Positions 23,315-35,841 of a DNA stretch of 64,000 nt are shown here, one piece after another. The DNA is from Balanoglossus misakiensis. Its lineage: Eukaryota > Hemichordata. Every line of letters begins with the position of its first letter. Within the stretch, counting starts at the first letter, position 1. The stretch lies in NCBI GenBank assembly GCA_040954595.2, contig CM082595.2, forward strand, positions 1,240,001 through 1,304,000. Reading direction: 5' to 3'. Position numbers and translations under genes: made by a program. The notes beneath the pieces are model-generated. The model saw only the letters and a list, made by a program, of their open reading frames with translations, was not told where the DNA came from and ran no database searches.

Positions 23315-24832
23315 GTAGGACAAAAATCATTTGACAGAGTGGGCCGTAACGGCCAGAATGACATTCAGATTTCAAAGTTCAGCTGCCATTAGTTTTCAGA
23401 ACACACAGGGCATTTTATGGCACTTATTTTCCAACTGAACAGAAACGTTTGCAACTTACTGCCAGCAGTTAGTGCTTAAGCAACAGAATTAAAACAGAAC
23501 CAATTGCAAAATGTACTAGCAATTTCCGAAGATATGGTTTGTCGTACACACAAAAAATCAAAATAAATAGAAGTATGAAGTAGGTAGACAATTTAGAACT
23601 TCATACTTTTTATGCTTTCCATTTTTTTAACCAGCAGCTGATCCTGGTTTTTAAGTGTAATTAATATGGCTATTAATTTTAATTATCTAAGTTTTTTTTA
23701 ATAGATTGATCTGATTGTAGAACATTTCAAATGATTAGTAAAGCAGGATAAAATAATGAACTTGACGACATGTTGTTTTTGCCCTATGCCATATCAAGCA
23801 GGTAAGATATTCATCTGACAAACGCCTTATTTATATAAAAACCATTATATCTATGCAACTTTTATATGAAAAAATGTTGACATATTTATTAACATGCATC
23901 TTTTACTGTAGTAAGCTATTTTAGATATTGGTCGGTTTCAAATAGGAATTAAGTCAAACTGTCATGATGTTGATGTAGACCCATGTTGCTATGGTGACTT
24001 GAAATGTGTAATTTGTGAATTTTTAATCCATTTTAGGTCATATTTCAGTTTAGTCAAAATTACCCCTGTGTATTTTGTTATATTATTTTATTTTCTGTCA
24101 TGAATTTCGTTATTTATGTCATTTGACACACAAGAGTTCAAGTCATGACCTTTTATTATTAACTGTTTGATGTGACATGGAGTGTGATGCTGAATTTACA
24201 GTGAATGAAACAATCTTTATAAACATAATTCAGGCTGTACATTAAGAACACAGTACTAAATTAACATTGACTTTATCATACAGACTACAAACACACATTT
24301 CATATTTTACCTGTGAAACATTCCCCTGATGTCATGTATGTAAATCAAAGAACATCACTTTTCCCTAAACAAACTTTCAGTATGATTTTATTGTGATAAG
24401 AAATAAAATGGTCATGAAAGTGTGTTTTCTTGCCAGTGGTTTATTAATTAATGATACAAACAGACTGAAGGTAAGTCTGAAAATTTATTCATACCCAATA
24501 TTCAACTAAACCAGTTGCTCAGTCTCTTAATTTCTACAAGTGAAATCTTTTCTGTATTTAACACCGATTTTTTGTCACTCATGTTCAAATAGTGGTAAAT
24601 TTGAATTGGTGATATTGCCCTCAAATATTATTACTGACCTGTATTTTTTCATAAACAGTGTATTCAAAATATAGTCATGAAAAATGATATGCAGTTCTAC
24701 ATGCCATTACATGTTAAATTGTTTCCAGCAAAATTAAGATGATGCTGGTCATAATGTCGACAATATTAAACACCTTCCAAAAATATTCTCTGTAAATGAT
24801 GAGTTCTTGCTTTTGCACACTTGACCACTGTT
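23315..24832. other. Convergent 3' region between perlecan and the copine-like gene
   Basis: No coding sequence was recognised. It should hold the perlecan 3'UTR (+) and the copine-like 3'UTR (-). Several AATAAA motifs (+) and TTTATT motifs (AATAAA on -) are present, so the 3'UTRs could abut or overlap. Confidence 0.7.
23572..23577 (+). terminator. Candidate poly(A) signal for perlecan
   Basis: AATAAA about 260 nt after the stop. A second candidate, AATAAA at 24402-24407, is followed by GT-rich sequence (GTGTGTTTTC), which suits a distal cleavage site. I cannot tell which is used. Confidence 0.45.
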
Positions 24833-27148
24833 TCAGAGTGCGAAATCCAAGTACGACAAATGTCTTATTGCCTTGTATTGATTTGGAATGTCCATCAATG
24901 TGTGCACGGCTAATGTTGTTTCTGGTTTCTCAGCATGTGACATGACGGCGTGGAAATTCACAAAGTGGAAGTTTTCAAATTTCCTGCGGGGAAGATCTTC
25001 AATGAAGCTGCCGACCATATCCCATGGTCCATCACCAACACCAACCACAATGATTGACAGGGGATATTTAGAAGCTTCTTTAATGGCAGACTTGGTTGCC
25101 CTCTCAGACGTCACATGACCATCGGCTATTATGACGAGTATGTGATACTGTGAAATGAAAAGATAAAAAGAATTACATGTATGGAATGGTATGTGATTTT
25201 TATGAAAACAAGATTGTGAACACCCTATTTCTTTTTTCATTTTCAAAAAGACTTCTTAGAACTCTGTGAAATATGTTTGTAAGATGCAAATGTACTACTG
25301 TAAAGGGATGCATTTATAGGAAAACACTTACTGCTTTGGTTGTTTTGACGATATCAATGGCTTGTTTAATGATTGGAGCATAGTTTGTTGGTCCACTGAG
25401 TCTAACTGATGCTGTAACTTCTTTGTACGTCTGCAGAACATCCTGGAACCCAAAGCATGAGGCGTTCACTTTGAAAGGAAACACTCTCTTATCCCGAGTG
25501 GAACTATCACCAAAACCGAAGACTGGAATCAATCCATCTTCATCAAATGGAGCCAAGGTTTCACCTAGGATAGAAATAACCTAAAAGAAACAGACAATGT
25601 TATAGGTTGTCTATTTTTGTAAGTCATCATTTGTTGCTAGCAATTTCTACTGGTTCTATAATCATTCAATTCTTTGCTATATTAAAGTGTGTGAGGAGTC
25701 CTTTTAAAAATAGCTTCATTAAATTTTATACAAAAGCTAACTGTTTGTGCACGTATGACCTGGTCAAGGCTCTGAAACACTGCAGGTAGAAACACCTATT
25801 TTTAACCACTGTGGCAATGACCAGATATTGAACTCGCTCTGTTTACATCGCTTTCAAGAGATCCAAACTGAAAGTTCAGATTTCTCATTTCTCCATTGGA
25901 ATGTCACAATTGGTTCCAATGGACAAACAAAGGTGACATCACCCAAAACACCTGATGTGAACATACCTGTTGGTAAGGGTTGAGCTGATCAGTATCTATA
26001 GCATGCAGACATCGACCACCAAAACTGCTTTCTCCCTGCCACTCGTTGCTGGTTGTGTAATCAATACCTGAACAAACAATGTGAAGTTATTGTGTTAAAA
26101 ACAATAATGACTTTTGATTGCAATGTAAGGCATCTCCCTCCCTCCCCCACCCTCTCCCTCCCGTCCCCTCTCTGTCCGAACCCGCAGCTTATCTTTAAAA
26201 TTCTCACTTCTTGCGATTTTCATAATTCATATACGTTGCAAATGTATTACTATTCAAGTCATATTCAATGGAAAGTGGTTTCATTTTCGTTTGTACACCA
26301 GTATCAGAGCATGTACGTGTACTTTTTATCATAATATAGCAGCTATATAAATTTATGCGAATCTAATATACATACAGACAAATGGAATGTACGTTATATA
26401 ATCATTAAAACGTTTCCAATGGATCATGTCCAATTGAATTTTGAATATTCCCATGCCTCACATATTTCCACCCCTATGATTTACGAATTTGGGTTATTGT
26501 TTCGACTAGCCTTCCCAGATGTTGTGTATCATGTCATGAAAAGTTTAAAAAGGCCTTGGCAAGATGAATGATTTCAATTACCACAATTGTTTTGTCTATA
26601 AATAGACGTCTGAACACTGGTAGCCAGTCTGATACGGGTAAGAGTCGTTAGAATATTAATGTAATTCAAACAAGTAACTGGCTGCTAACGATTTCATTCA
26701 CGGACAGTATTCCCCCCCCCCCCCTTATCACCGTGTGTGTCACTGTGTATATGCGTTAAAATTGATAACTCACTTCATATTTGAGATGAAATTAAAACAT
26801 GCTGGTTGCGTGAAAGGAACCGTAGGCAACAGGTGTCCACTTACCGAATATTAGGTTTGCTGATTCCAATCCTGCTTTGTGTAAAGCTCTGCTAACATCT
26901 GCCAGTGTGGAAAACTGATCCAGATTCATTCCTTGGAAAGTGATGTCATGTGACCCGGCTACATGCCCGGGATATAAACTGGTATATGACGGTGGGGCGT
27001 CACCCTCGAAACCAGAAAATGACGCTCCCGCTCGTTCTTGTTGAGCCATTTGCCACTGTTCGTCTCTTCGAGCCGTTTCTCGACATAAATTGCAGATGAG
27101 ATACGCACCTATTGCTATAATGATTATTCCTAATAGTTCCGCTGCCAT
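24833..27148 (-). CDS. Copine/RGLG-type VWA-domain protein with N-terminal membrane anchor
   Basis: Four exons on the minus strand: 27148-26845, 26067-25967, 25580-25332, 25147-24833; 322 residues. Residues about 5-21 form a hydrophobic segment followed by Cys and basic residues, a likely signal anchor. PPSY at 52-55 fits the PPxY ligand of WW domains. The copine-type VWA domain starts near residue 95. Its metal site is the DxTxS motif at 104-108 (DYTTS), with the later GPT and ADG residues also present. Segments [23 protein letters not shown] and FHFVNF closely resemble plant RGLG and animal copine domains. There are no C2 domains (unlike classical copines) and no visible C-terminal RING (unlike plant RGLG E3 ligases). 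Start chosen at the first in-frame ATG. The family is secure; a membrane-tethered NEDD4-family adaptor role is inference from the TM plus PPxY arrangement. Confidence 0.88.
26133..26178. repeat. CT-rich low-complexity tract in a copine-like intron
   Basis: Runs of CCCTC/CCCTCC. A further 13-C homopolymer lies at 26712-26724 in the same intron. Confidence 0.8.
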
Positions 27149-28880
27149 TATACTACTGTTCAAATTTTGCACCTGGTGTTGGACCTTTAAACACTGCGAC
27201 ACGTCTCGTCCTTAAGATAGTTGTCTCTCTGTTGGCAGTTCGACTATCGTATCATATGAAAGCTTAAACAACCACGGCTCAATTGTTATCTGGAATTAAA
27301 TAGACAAAAAATGCCAAACCCAGTGCGGTGAATCCTGCTTCCAACACCAAAACAGTGCAGCAAACGTTCTTGTAGATTCTCGATGTACGATATAACACCT
27401 GTGTTGTGCGAAATGATCTGTTTTGAGTCGACCACGCAGACAAGGTATAATAGAAATTCAAATCGGGGCCGTGGCTTATATATTCATTCAGTGACGTCAT
27501 GGACTCTAAAAATAATTGTGAAAATTGTAAACATACGCGAATAAAAGCCTGGTACCTATTTGCATTTTATGAAACCAGATAGATCTAGAAGGCCTGCCTG
27601 CGTGATCTTTCGCACGAAATTAACCCAATGAACTTTAATTCGTTACCTAAAACATAATTGTGCAATTAAGCAAACTGTTGTGTAAAGAAGTGGTCCTGTA
27701 TGACTAAGGGATATTGTCTACTACTATATATAACAATATGTACTAGTATTTTGTGGAGAGGACCCGAACTGAATCCTACTGAATTGACCAGGAAGGCGTT
27801 GTTAAAATAAAATACAAAGCGGCTTATTTATAGCCGCTCATATATTTGGATTGTCGCATTTGCTTTTGCTTTCGGTGTTTTGGATTCGTTTGGAAATTAA
27901 TTAAAATTGGGCTTATATAAGCATGGAGTTACCTAAGCTAACCATTGCACCGGTTGGCCTAAAACATGAGTGTAGTGGAAATAAATTCAATATTTTATTC
28001 AGAGATAATGGTTTTCCTTTGATATTGGTTTTTCTTTATCCGACATAGGTCCTACCACCACGATGAGACATGTATAGGGGTAACCCCGGAATTGTGAACT
28101 TTTGAAAACACACGTACGAACGCTTTTTGAGAAAAACAAATCAAATTTCTCCATTATTAAAAAAGGGACAAGCGTATGATTCAAGTCCAGGCCTAACCAG
28201 TCATACAATCAGTAACAAGCAAGAAAACGTTGATAACTTAGTTTTCCCTGCTCGACTGTTGTTGCATGAGAATCCACTTCGTCCTTGGGTCATGGACATG
28301 ACCAAATGTTTCATATTTTGTTATATTCGCCTTAGATTTCGTTTCATTTGCGAGTTAGGCGCACATGTCACAGTGATGAAAATGATTTATTTTGGGAGAG
28401 GTTGAATTGTACTACGCCACTAACAGTAACCGAAACGTGGCGAGTTTATTACATCACGTCGTTTTAAGACGGGGTAACAACCGGGGGTAGCAAGCATGAT
28501 AATCGGTGTGGGTTTGTCGGAGACTTATACGTCAAAAAATCAGCTTAAATGTGACGATCCCTTTCGACTTTTTGAGTAAAGATTTTATGCAATTGCACGT
28601 ATATACGGGTACGCGTGCGTGCGCACATTACTGACGACCCCTTAGGTATGTTGTGAATCGAGCTGCAGCTGGACTGTGCAAACCGAAGCTCTCTGCTGTG
28701 CCAAGGAATTTTAGTCTGTGCAGTAACCAAACGGATATGGGGTAAGTTCATGTACTTTATTAAGTAATGAACATTAAGTCTTAAGTTAATGCACCCCAAA
28801 GCTTACTTCCTATATACCAGACACAAGGGGATAAAATAAAAAGACTCCCTCTGCCCCAACCAGCATGAAGCTCGATAATA
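27149..28880. other. Divergent intergenic region (copine-like / MAB21-like)
   Basis: It should contain both promoters. Noted: a full CRE palindrome TGACGTCA at 27492-27499, and an 18-nt perfectly alternating purine-pyrimidine run at 28610-28627 with Z-DNA potential. No recognisable gene was found. A minus-strand open frame at 27279-27500 ends in a hydrophobic stretch but resembles no family I know. Confidence 0.65.
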
Positions 28881-28897
28881 ATGACCGTCCTAAGTAG
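28865..28897 (+). CDS. Upstream ORF (10 codons) of the MAB21-like gene
   Basis: ATG 28865 to TAG 28895-28897 in a different frame from the main protein. It overlaps the first in-frame ATG (28881) and stops 13 nt before the better-placed ATG at 28911. If the transcript starts upstream of it, scanning ribosomes would be expected to reinitiate at 28911. This is sequence observation plus inference; no transcript is known. Confidence 0.35.
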   Translation: MKLDNNDRPK

Positions 28898-28910
28898 GCC
28901 ACTAATCAAA

Positions 28911-30243
28911 ATGGCGTCGTCGGGGAAGAAATACGATGTTGCGAAGATAAACAAAGCGTTATGCCGTTATGCTGATCGCGTTGTCCATCCAAATGAGAAG
29001 AAAACAAAGCGGGCACAGGCCTTTATCATAAATCGGGTCGTCAATCCGCTTTTAGAGACAATTGGAGACTTGGACGACCGATTCCGCAGCCAGAAAGTGG
29101 ATCCTGCTGGTTGCTATGTTGGGTTGATGAAGACTGGTGGCTGGGACTTCGATGTGTTGGTTTGTTTAGACAATTTATTGACTTGTAAAGTAGTCGGTGA
29201 TTATCCGAACAAAGACGCCGCTATGTTTATTGATAGTCAGAGTTGCGATAACCCGTATCTGACTGAAGTACCCGGTTTTGGCTACGTTGCTACCGACCCC
29301 AACTTGACGTACATTCATGGACTGTACAGTCAAGACAACGTGCCCGTCGATTCGACGCAGTACTTCCCGTGTGAGAGATACCTGTCTCCACAGAAAGTCT
29401 TGAAGCAGTATTGCTACCTTGCTGAAAAAGCGGTCGAATCTCTGGAAGGAGAATGCTTCTGGGAAAAAATACCAACTGTGTATGGAATCGAAGTGGATAT
29501 TTATGGTAAGATAATCTCTCGTTTACAATTTTGTACGGTGGCCTCTAATTTCATTCTCAATTTTAAGAGAGAATTGTATGTTGGATTAATGTCAATATTA
29601 TTTCTTGATAGGTCCAACAGTGCAGCTGACAATTCTGATGGAGGGACAGACTTTCAACGTTCATCTTGTTCCATCACTCAAATTTGATGAGTTTCCTGAC
29701 AGTGCCAAGGCATGGGGCAGACGCAATGAACGCAACGATTGGCTGTCCAAGCAGAAAGTCGACCGCATCAAAGAAAGCTTCTATGTTTTCCCCAACAAAG
29801 CACCAGAAGATACTGATCCCACAAGATTATGGTGTTGCTTCTATTTGGCGAAAGAAGTGGAAATCGCCAAAACGGCCGACAGGGGTCAACCAGATGGCTG
29901 CAGGGTTCTTGTCGAGCAAATCTTCTCGACGCTGTGTGAAGAGAATGCAGAAGAATTTCATCCAATCAATCGTCGAATTATCAGAACTGTATTCTTGCAG
30001 CAATGTCTTCAGTTTCCTCATGCGTACACATGGAGCATTGAGAAGATAGCGTATGCATTCATTGATATGTTTGAAGCAATCCTAGATTGTCTGGCCTTCG
30101 CTTCTTGCCCTCATTTCTTTCTCCCAGAGACCAATTTGCTGTCTGCGTACAAACCCAAAGAGTTAAGACAAATTGCACAACATTTGCAAGCTATCTTACA
30201 TGATATTGTTTCTAGACCAATGAAAACAGAGTTTCTAGTTTGA
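28911..30243 (+). CDS. MAB21-domain / cGAS-like nucleotidyltransferase-fold protein
   Basis: Two exons: 28911-29505 and 29612-30243 (phase 1), 408 residues. An in-frame ATG at 28881 would add 10; 28911 has the better context (AAAATGG). The fold is that of MAB21 and cGAS. At residues 76-82 the segment GGWDFDV gives the acidic pair D79/D81 at the metal-binding position of the nucleotidyltransferase site. The third acidic position, expected in the GQTFNVHLVP segment at the start of exon 2, seems to be Asn/His. The C-terminal half has the CPHFFLP motif typical of MAB21 proteins. The cGAS zinc-ribbon pattern was not found. Such proteins are expanded in marine invertebrates, where some act as nucleic-acid sensors making cyclic dinucleotides. 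The missing acid suggests this one may be non-catalytic, as vertebrate MAB21L1/2 are thought to be. The family is secure, the function is not. Confidence 0.88.
29529..29572. repeat. Dispersed repeat, copy 1 (in the MAB21-like intron)
   Basis: About 44 bp ending in ATTCTCAATTTTAAGAGAGA and starting TTTGTACGGTG. A second copy with few mismatches and the same final 20 bp lies at 43127-43170. Too long to be chance, so likely a fragment of an interspersed element. Confidence 0.7.
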
Positions 30244-30262
30244 TAAGCAGAATACTAAATGG

Positions 30263-30291
30263 CAAGGCAATAGCCCGTAGCTATTGCCTTG
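30263..30291. repeat. 12-bp perfect hairpin just after the MAB21-like stop
   Basis: Arms CAAGGCAATAGC (30263-30274) and GCTATTGCCTTG (30280-30291) with a 5-nt loop, 20 nt after the stop codon and so within the 3'UTR. The right arm recurs exactly in another hairpin at 58030-58041. Confidence 0.8.
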
Positions 30292-30689
30292 GTGTACTCA
30301 GACAGAAAATGAAGTAAATTTGAGAAAATGTGTATTTACCGGTAATATCAATTTTTTACTGCAGCTGAAAGAGATCTGTATATAATATGAGTAACTCCCA
30401 CTCACAGATGTTGTAGTAATATAAGTTATGTCATTTTCATTAATTAAAAAAAATAACTAGACATTTTATTCAGACTTCTTTATGGTCAAAATGTTACATC
30501 CATATTTGACATTCTTGTAGAGCAAAGTTTGTAAATGTAACTTTTTCAGTGGTAATTTAAACTTTTTATGGTAACTGGGTAAGCTTTCTGTGCAATTTAG
30601 ATAATTTCTTCAAAGTTTTATTTTGTAGAACAAGCTTCAGTATATAATATAAAAGAGAGATTTATTATTAGTAGTATACAGTTGTAAAA

Positions 30690-30695
30690 AATAAA
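30690..30695 (+). terminator. Poly(A) signal of the MAB21-like gene
   Basis: AATAAA about 450 nt after the stop, followed by TTTATTTTC and a GTTGTGTG element at a plausible downstream distance. Confidence 0.6.
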
Positions 30696-33600
30696 GTTTA
30701 TTTTCATGAAGAAATCCAAGTTGTGTGATTTCTGTCATTTAGATTGTTGTGCTGTTCATATTAAATGCTAAAACAAGATATTTTCGTGAGAAATTAGTCT
30801 TTTCCCGACACTTGAAGATTTTTTACTATAAGACAGGTTTAGATTTTGCCCGAGAAGAGTTTCTTCACTGTTTCCTTGTATTGATGGGATCGAAACAGCT
30901 CAGGGATTTTTGTCATGTGGACGTTTTGTTTTTAATTCTGCCTTGTGGTGGCGCTGTGCACAGTCCTTTGGTGGGTGTTCAAGGTGTTTTAATATTGATT
31001 TATTCTCATTGGTCATTAGACGACTTTCTTACTTTGTCAGTCTCCAATTGTGAAGGATCTTGTAATGTTACGTCTGTGATTCTTGCAGCGTCTATCTCTT
31101 TGTATTTTAATGACTGTCTGGTCCGATCCAGGGCTGAACTAGTCCTGGACAGTTAATGGCCATGGTAAGTCGAAAGTTGTTGCGTTTGAATCAAATTAGA
31201 CGAAAGTTATTTGCAGTATAGCTGTGTGTATATTCTTAATGAAATCAAAACAACTTGTCTTCAACTTGGACGACTACAAACTCCAGTCAGTAAAAAGAAC
31301 AATATCCCATTTTAATTCTAACCTGGTTGTCGATCAACGAAAACTTTATTTACTTTTTATGTCTTCGATTGTGACTATAACAACTTAAATAACGAGTCGT
31401 GCAGATGTGGCACTTAAATACTTACGTCTTTATGATACAGATTAATTTCTGTGGCAAACAGCTGTCGTAGATATAAATTCTGTATTGCGTATTACATAGA
31501 TCCGGTGTTAAAACTCCTAACATCTGTGCTTCCATGCAAACCCCAGTTATCTTGTCTGTCAGACGGAAATCCATGAATAATCACTTTTGGCCCGATCGCC
31601 AACCTTACTGGTTAACTTTACTGATAGTCATACGCCTAAGTAGTCCGTTCATTATTTGTTTTACGTTATGTTAGGTAGTCGTCTGGATTTCCTCTGAAAT
31701 GTCACGTGTGTGGTATCCGTGGTCGAGAGGGGAGGTCTGAACTTTCTGTATTTTAGTGACATTAGTCGCCATGCCTTGCAGCCATTTGTGAGAACGTATC
31801 GTGTTATCATTGTAGACACAGTTACAATTTGACCCTTTCGCTGGACTATAGTATACCATTTAATTTTGAAGGTGTGTTGAGCTTTTCATTTGCTTCACTT
31901 TAAAAGCGGCTTTCACCCTGTGACCCCTCGCGGTGGGGAAGGTGAGTTATTTATGGTCTAGAATAATAGTGTGTTTGTATTCATGTCTGTGTGAGCGATG
32001 TGTTATCTACAATGGATCCAACAGTTCAAAATCCAGATAGCTATAGCATGAAAAATCACCCAGTGGTTTTTATGTCAAGTTGACTGAAAATTTCCAATCT
32101 ATACTTCCCCAGTTAAGTTGCAACCCATTGTCTTTTAAGTTGTAATTACTAACATACGGGTATTTTGTTGAGAATGGACGTAATGTCACCCTGGGCCATT
32201 TATCTTCAGATAATTTGTTTGGCTTTTTTGTCCTTTTGACTCTTGACATATCCTGGGTAGTTTAGTTCAACAATCCTGCACATTTTGGCAGAACTTTTCT
32301 CTTCTTTTATCCGCCATAGATTCATATAAAAATCCCATATTTGGACCAAAAATGCTTGAATGCCCGGATGCCGTAACCAACTGGCATCCGGAAAATGTGA
32401 CGTCACGCGTTTGACGCTCCCTGCAAACTTGAACTTTGCATGGTCGCAACCTTTCCGGTAATATGAACATGTGTAACTTGTAAAAGATTGAGGTCCATAT
32501 ATGGAACAGGCCAATCGTCATCCGCAATTGAAGTGAAAATTGTCCAAACGAGAACATTGTGAAAACTATGGAACATGCCAACAATTACATGTTCATTGAT
32601 AGCCATAACTTTTATCAAGATCTATCGTCAATGGTTTCCACAAATTTAGCTCATCTTGGTCGTCGCGTATTTGCTTCACGTTGTCCCATATTAATAGCGT
32701 AAAAGTGTAATTCTATCTAACAATATCTGACCCGAGTAATTCAAGTCAGACGGGTAAATGATATAAATTTCCAGTGAGTCATTATGTCAATAAGAGTCAT
32801 CTAAACCCCTGGAATTATTTCAAAATGTCCACGTGCATTGTATGATATTCACCAATTAACAGCCATTTTGAATTAGTGACTTGTAATATTCCAAACGGCG
32901 CCAATTTGGTAAATACGTCACTTGTTTTATATCAGTCAACGGATCATCGTGTATATATTTACACATGATATAACCTGTAGCAGACGGACCAAAGTCTCTC
33001 GACCTTACATAGTGGAATCTCTGTTTGCCATCGAATACATCTTGCGAACAGTCCGCCTGTAAGGCACTGAATTACAGTTTATTTTGTCAAACTTGAACAT
33101 TTACCTAGCCAGTCTCGAAAATACACTGTTCAAAAGAAATGATCGTTTAAAGATTGGTTGGAATGGATTACTGATTTTAAGCGTTTACTTCAACTTTTTG
33201 TTTATTGAGGTTTCAACCCGTGCCCTTCTTTTTCATAGCTTTAAGGTCAAATTTCAGTGTTTCTATGGCAACGATCCACCTTTCAATACCTGTTGTGCGT
33301 GCGTGCTATAGAACCATGACCCTGTTCATCCAGGCGTTACTGTCGTAAAGGGACGCGAAATCAAAAATGAAGTTGCAAATTATGATCAAAAAACGATAAG
33401 GGGTGGCCTTAGATAAACTCAGTCACCGCTATGATGACAAACATTTGTACACACCCATTTCAAGTCAGATCAGTTAGTAATTACGTCATTATTTAAGTAT
33501 ATTTATTGACTGGTTTGGTATCAGGTCGAAGGCTGGTATACGGTCAACAAGCCTTGGGTTTCGCTTCTGTGTTAAAGGTTATATATCGTCTCACAGCTTG

Positions 33601-35841
33601 CCCAATTCAGTTGACTCACCCAGTGGTGTACAGTAACTTTTCCCTGGAATTTATACTCTGTGTGTAACTTAAAGGTGGTGAAATGTGTATCAGCTTTATC
33701 TAAAAGCAACACGTTTTCTACTGGCGCAAGTGGCTGTTGATTGATGTTTCTATAGAACACGAAGGACTAACTTGTAATCATTCAATGTTGGCAAACAGAC
33801 GCGAGGACTGGGCATTGAGCACGTACTGTTAACGGTTGAACATTGAACGGTAAGAAACAAATCGATGCAAAGTACTGTAGGTTAAAATGTTTTTGTTTTG
33901 TATCGTGAACGTCTTTGTTCTGATGAGCAATGACCTGAGTTGGAAGACAAAATATTTTTGGACATCTGTTAAGTGTCGGATAACTTCGGCCAGGCGTGGT
34001 ATGTGACCGCACACCACATTACATCTCAGACAAGAGATTAAAATAGACTCGAGGCTTGTCAGTCTAACACCATGAATTAAGATTTTTATTGTCAAGTAAA
34101 ATTGCTGAAGAAATATGAGCGTTGATTTTAAGAGATCTTGGCAAATATCGTTAACGAGTCACATTCACCAAAAGTCGCGTTTTGCTACGCATGCTTTGAA
34201 CGCGCATGGTATTGAAGAATTGTTGTCTTCATAACTGGTGATGGCAAGTCCGTCTGATTGATTTTTTTATTTCACAAAGTCCATAATTCATGTCTTTACA
34301 GACAAACAAACGTTTTACATGTGTTGACAAGCTGTTGATTTCTAAACATTGCATCCGACATACCGCATCGGTCTTCCCCCTGTCATCGATACATCAGATA
34401 AATTGGGAGAATGCGGTCTGCATGTCAAGGCTGCCTATCTACCCAAAATTTGATCGTAAATTTATCACGGGGGCAAAAAGAAGGTTACAAATGGTTCCAT
34501 TGTTATGAGTTGACAATAACATAAACACAGCTGTGAGTCGCTGCCATGCTTTCATGGGCGATCCTTCACAACTGGACCGTCATTCTTTCAAGAAAAATTC
34601 TATAGCCTTCAGGCAAGACAAATGATTGTTTTCGTTGGACTTGTTCGTCGTATGGGGGTGGGGTGGGCTTGACCTATCCACAAGTTTAAAGCCGTATGGC
34701 AGCACCTTGTAAGGTTCATGTCGCCATGCCAACCAGTCTTCAAGTAACTGTATGAGGTGTCAAATAATTATGACGTTTTATTTAAGCTCAGTCGTCTCAG
34801 ATGACACAGCGAATGTTGTCGACAACATCACCAAGACGTATAATCTGAAATGTGCTATCAAATTTGTCCATCGATGCACGTCTGACATTTAAAAAAAAAG
34901 TCGATTGATGATGCTTGTGTGAATTCAGTCATAATTCATACAAACCACAGCTTCGCGGCCGATCTTCATTGCATAACGTCACACATTGATGGCATATATG
35001 CACGAACAATGAGAAGATTATTTGGTAATTTATCGCAATTCTAACAATACCATGTGTTTAAATATCACGCCTTGTGCCTTTCATGCCATACAAGCACATA
35101 TCAAGTTTCGCCGTTTCTCGATCTCCGTGACTGAAATATAATCGCGTATATTTGGTAATATAAGCGTCACCGTTTCTTACAAAGTGTACATTTTGAAGTA
35201 TTTTCTATAGGAACATGTCCACGTGATCTGTTAGCACCGCCAGTACGCCAATTCGGGACTTTGAAATCGGTCGTTTTTCCAGTTGACCTGATCATGTCTG
35301 ACGCATCTTGTTTAAACTGTTTTATGACGTGAAACGAATGAAATAAGACGCCTAGCCTAATAAATATCATATCTCCTGATACATCGTGTCGTGTGATCAT
35401 TGTCTGTTTAACACCACTTCCGGTGCGCATCATGTCACACTACAAGTAGCCCAGAAGGCGAGAAGACGGCATACGTACGGGTAAATATTTATAGTCGCCC
35501 CAAATAAATTGCCGATCGTAATAATATTTGATGTTTTAGGTGCGGGTTACACGTGCTGGAATGTTTGAAGAAACAAACGAGTGTGGTATATGATGTAGGT
35601 TACAATTAAATTCAAATTAAAGTAATGATTCATGTACTTTGCTTGTGTCTTCCAGGGTGTGTATTACTGCGTTCTCTGCAGGAATCTGCTACCGTTGGAG
35701 TTTTCCACTGCGAAGACGTTTTAAGAGAGGTTCAGAAGAATGCGTGGTACAACATGGCTGTACGTCAGTGACTTCTCCACGTGCGTTTTGGAAATCAAAG
35801 TTTGGACTTGTACAAGCTGAATACAGCGACAGCAGACGAAG
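30696..35841. other. Intergenic region without a recognised gene
   Basis: About 5 kb. Open frames present are short, overlapping in opposite strands, and match no family I know. A full CRE palindrome lies at 32398-32405. From about 35656, after TGTCTTCCAG, a 5'UTR exon of the LRAT-domain gene is plausible. Confidence 0.6.

Noticed and set aside
27149-27202. N-terminal extension of the copine-like protein
   Set aside because: It would start at GTG; the first ATG (27148) opens directly onto the membrane anchor.
27279-27500. 73-codon minus-strand frame with a hydrophobic C-terminus
   Set aside because: No family match and no splice or context support; most likely promoter DNA of the divergent pair.
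30749-31156. 135-codon open frame
   Set aside because: It begins with GTG rather than ATG, has no recognisable domain and lies just past the MAB21-like poly(A) signal.
32206-32618. Three overlapping minus-strand frames
   Set aside because: They overlap each other in different frames with no recognisable protein features.
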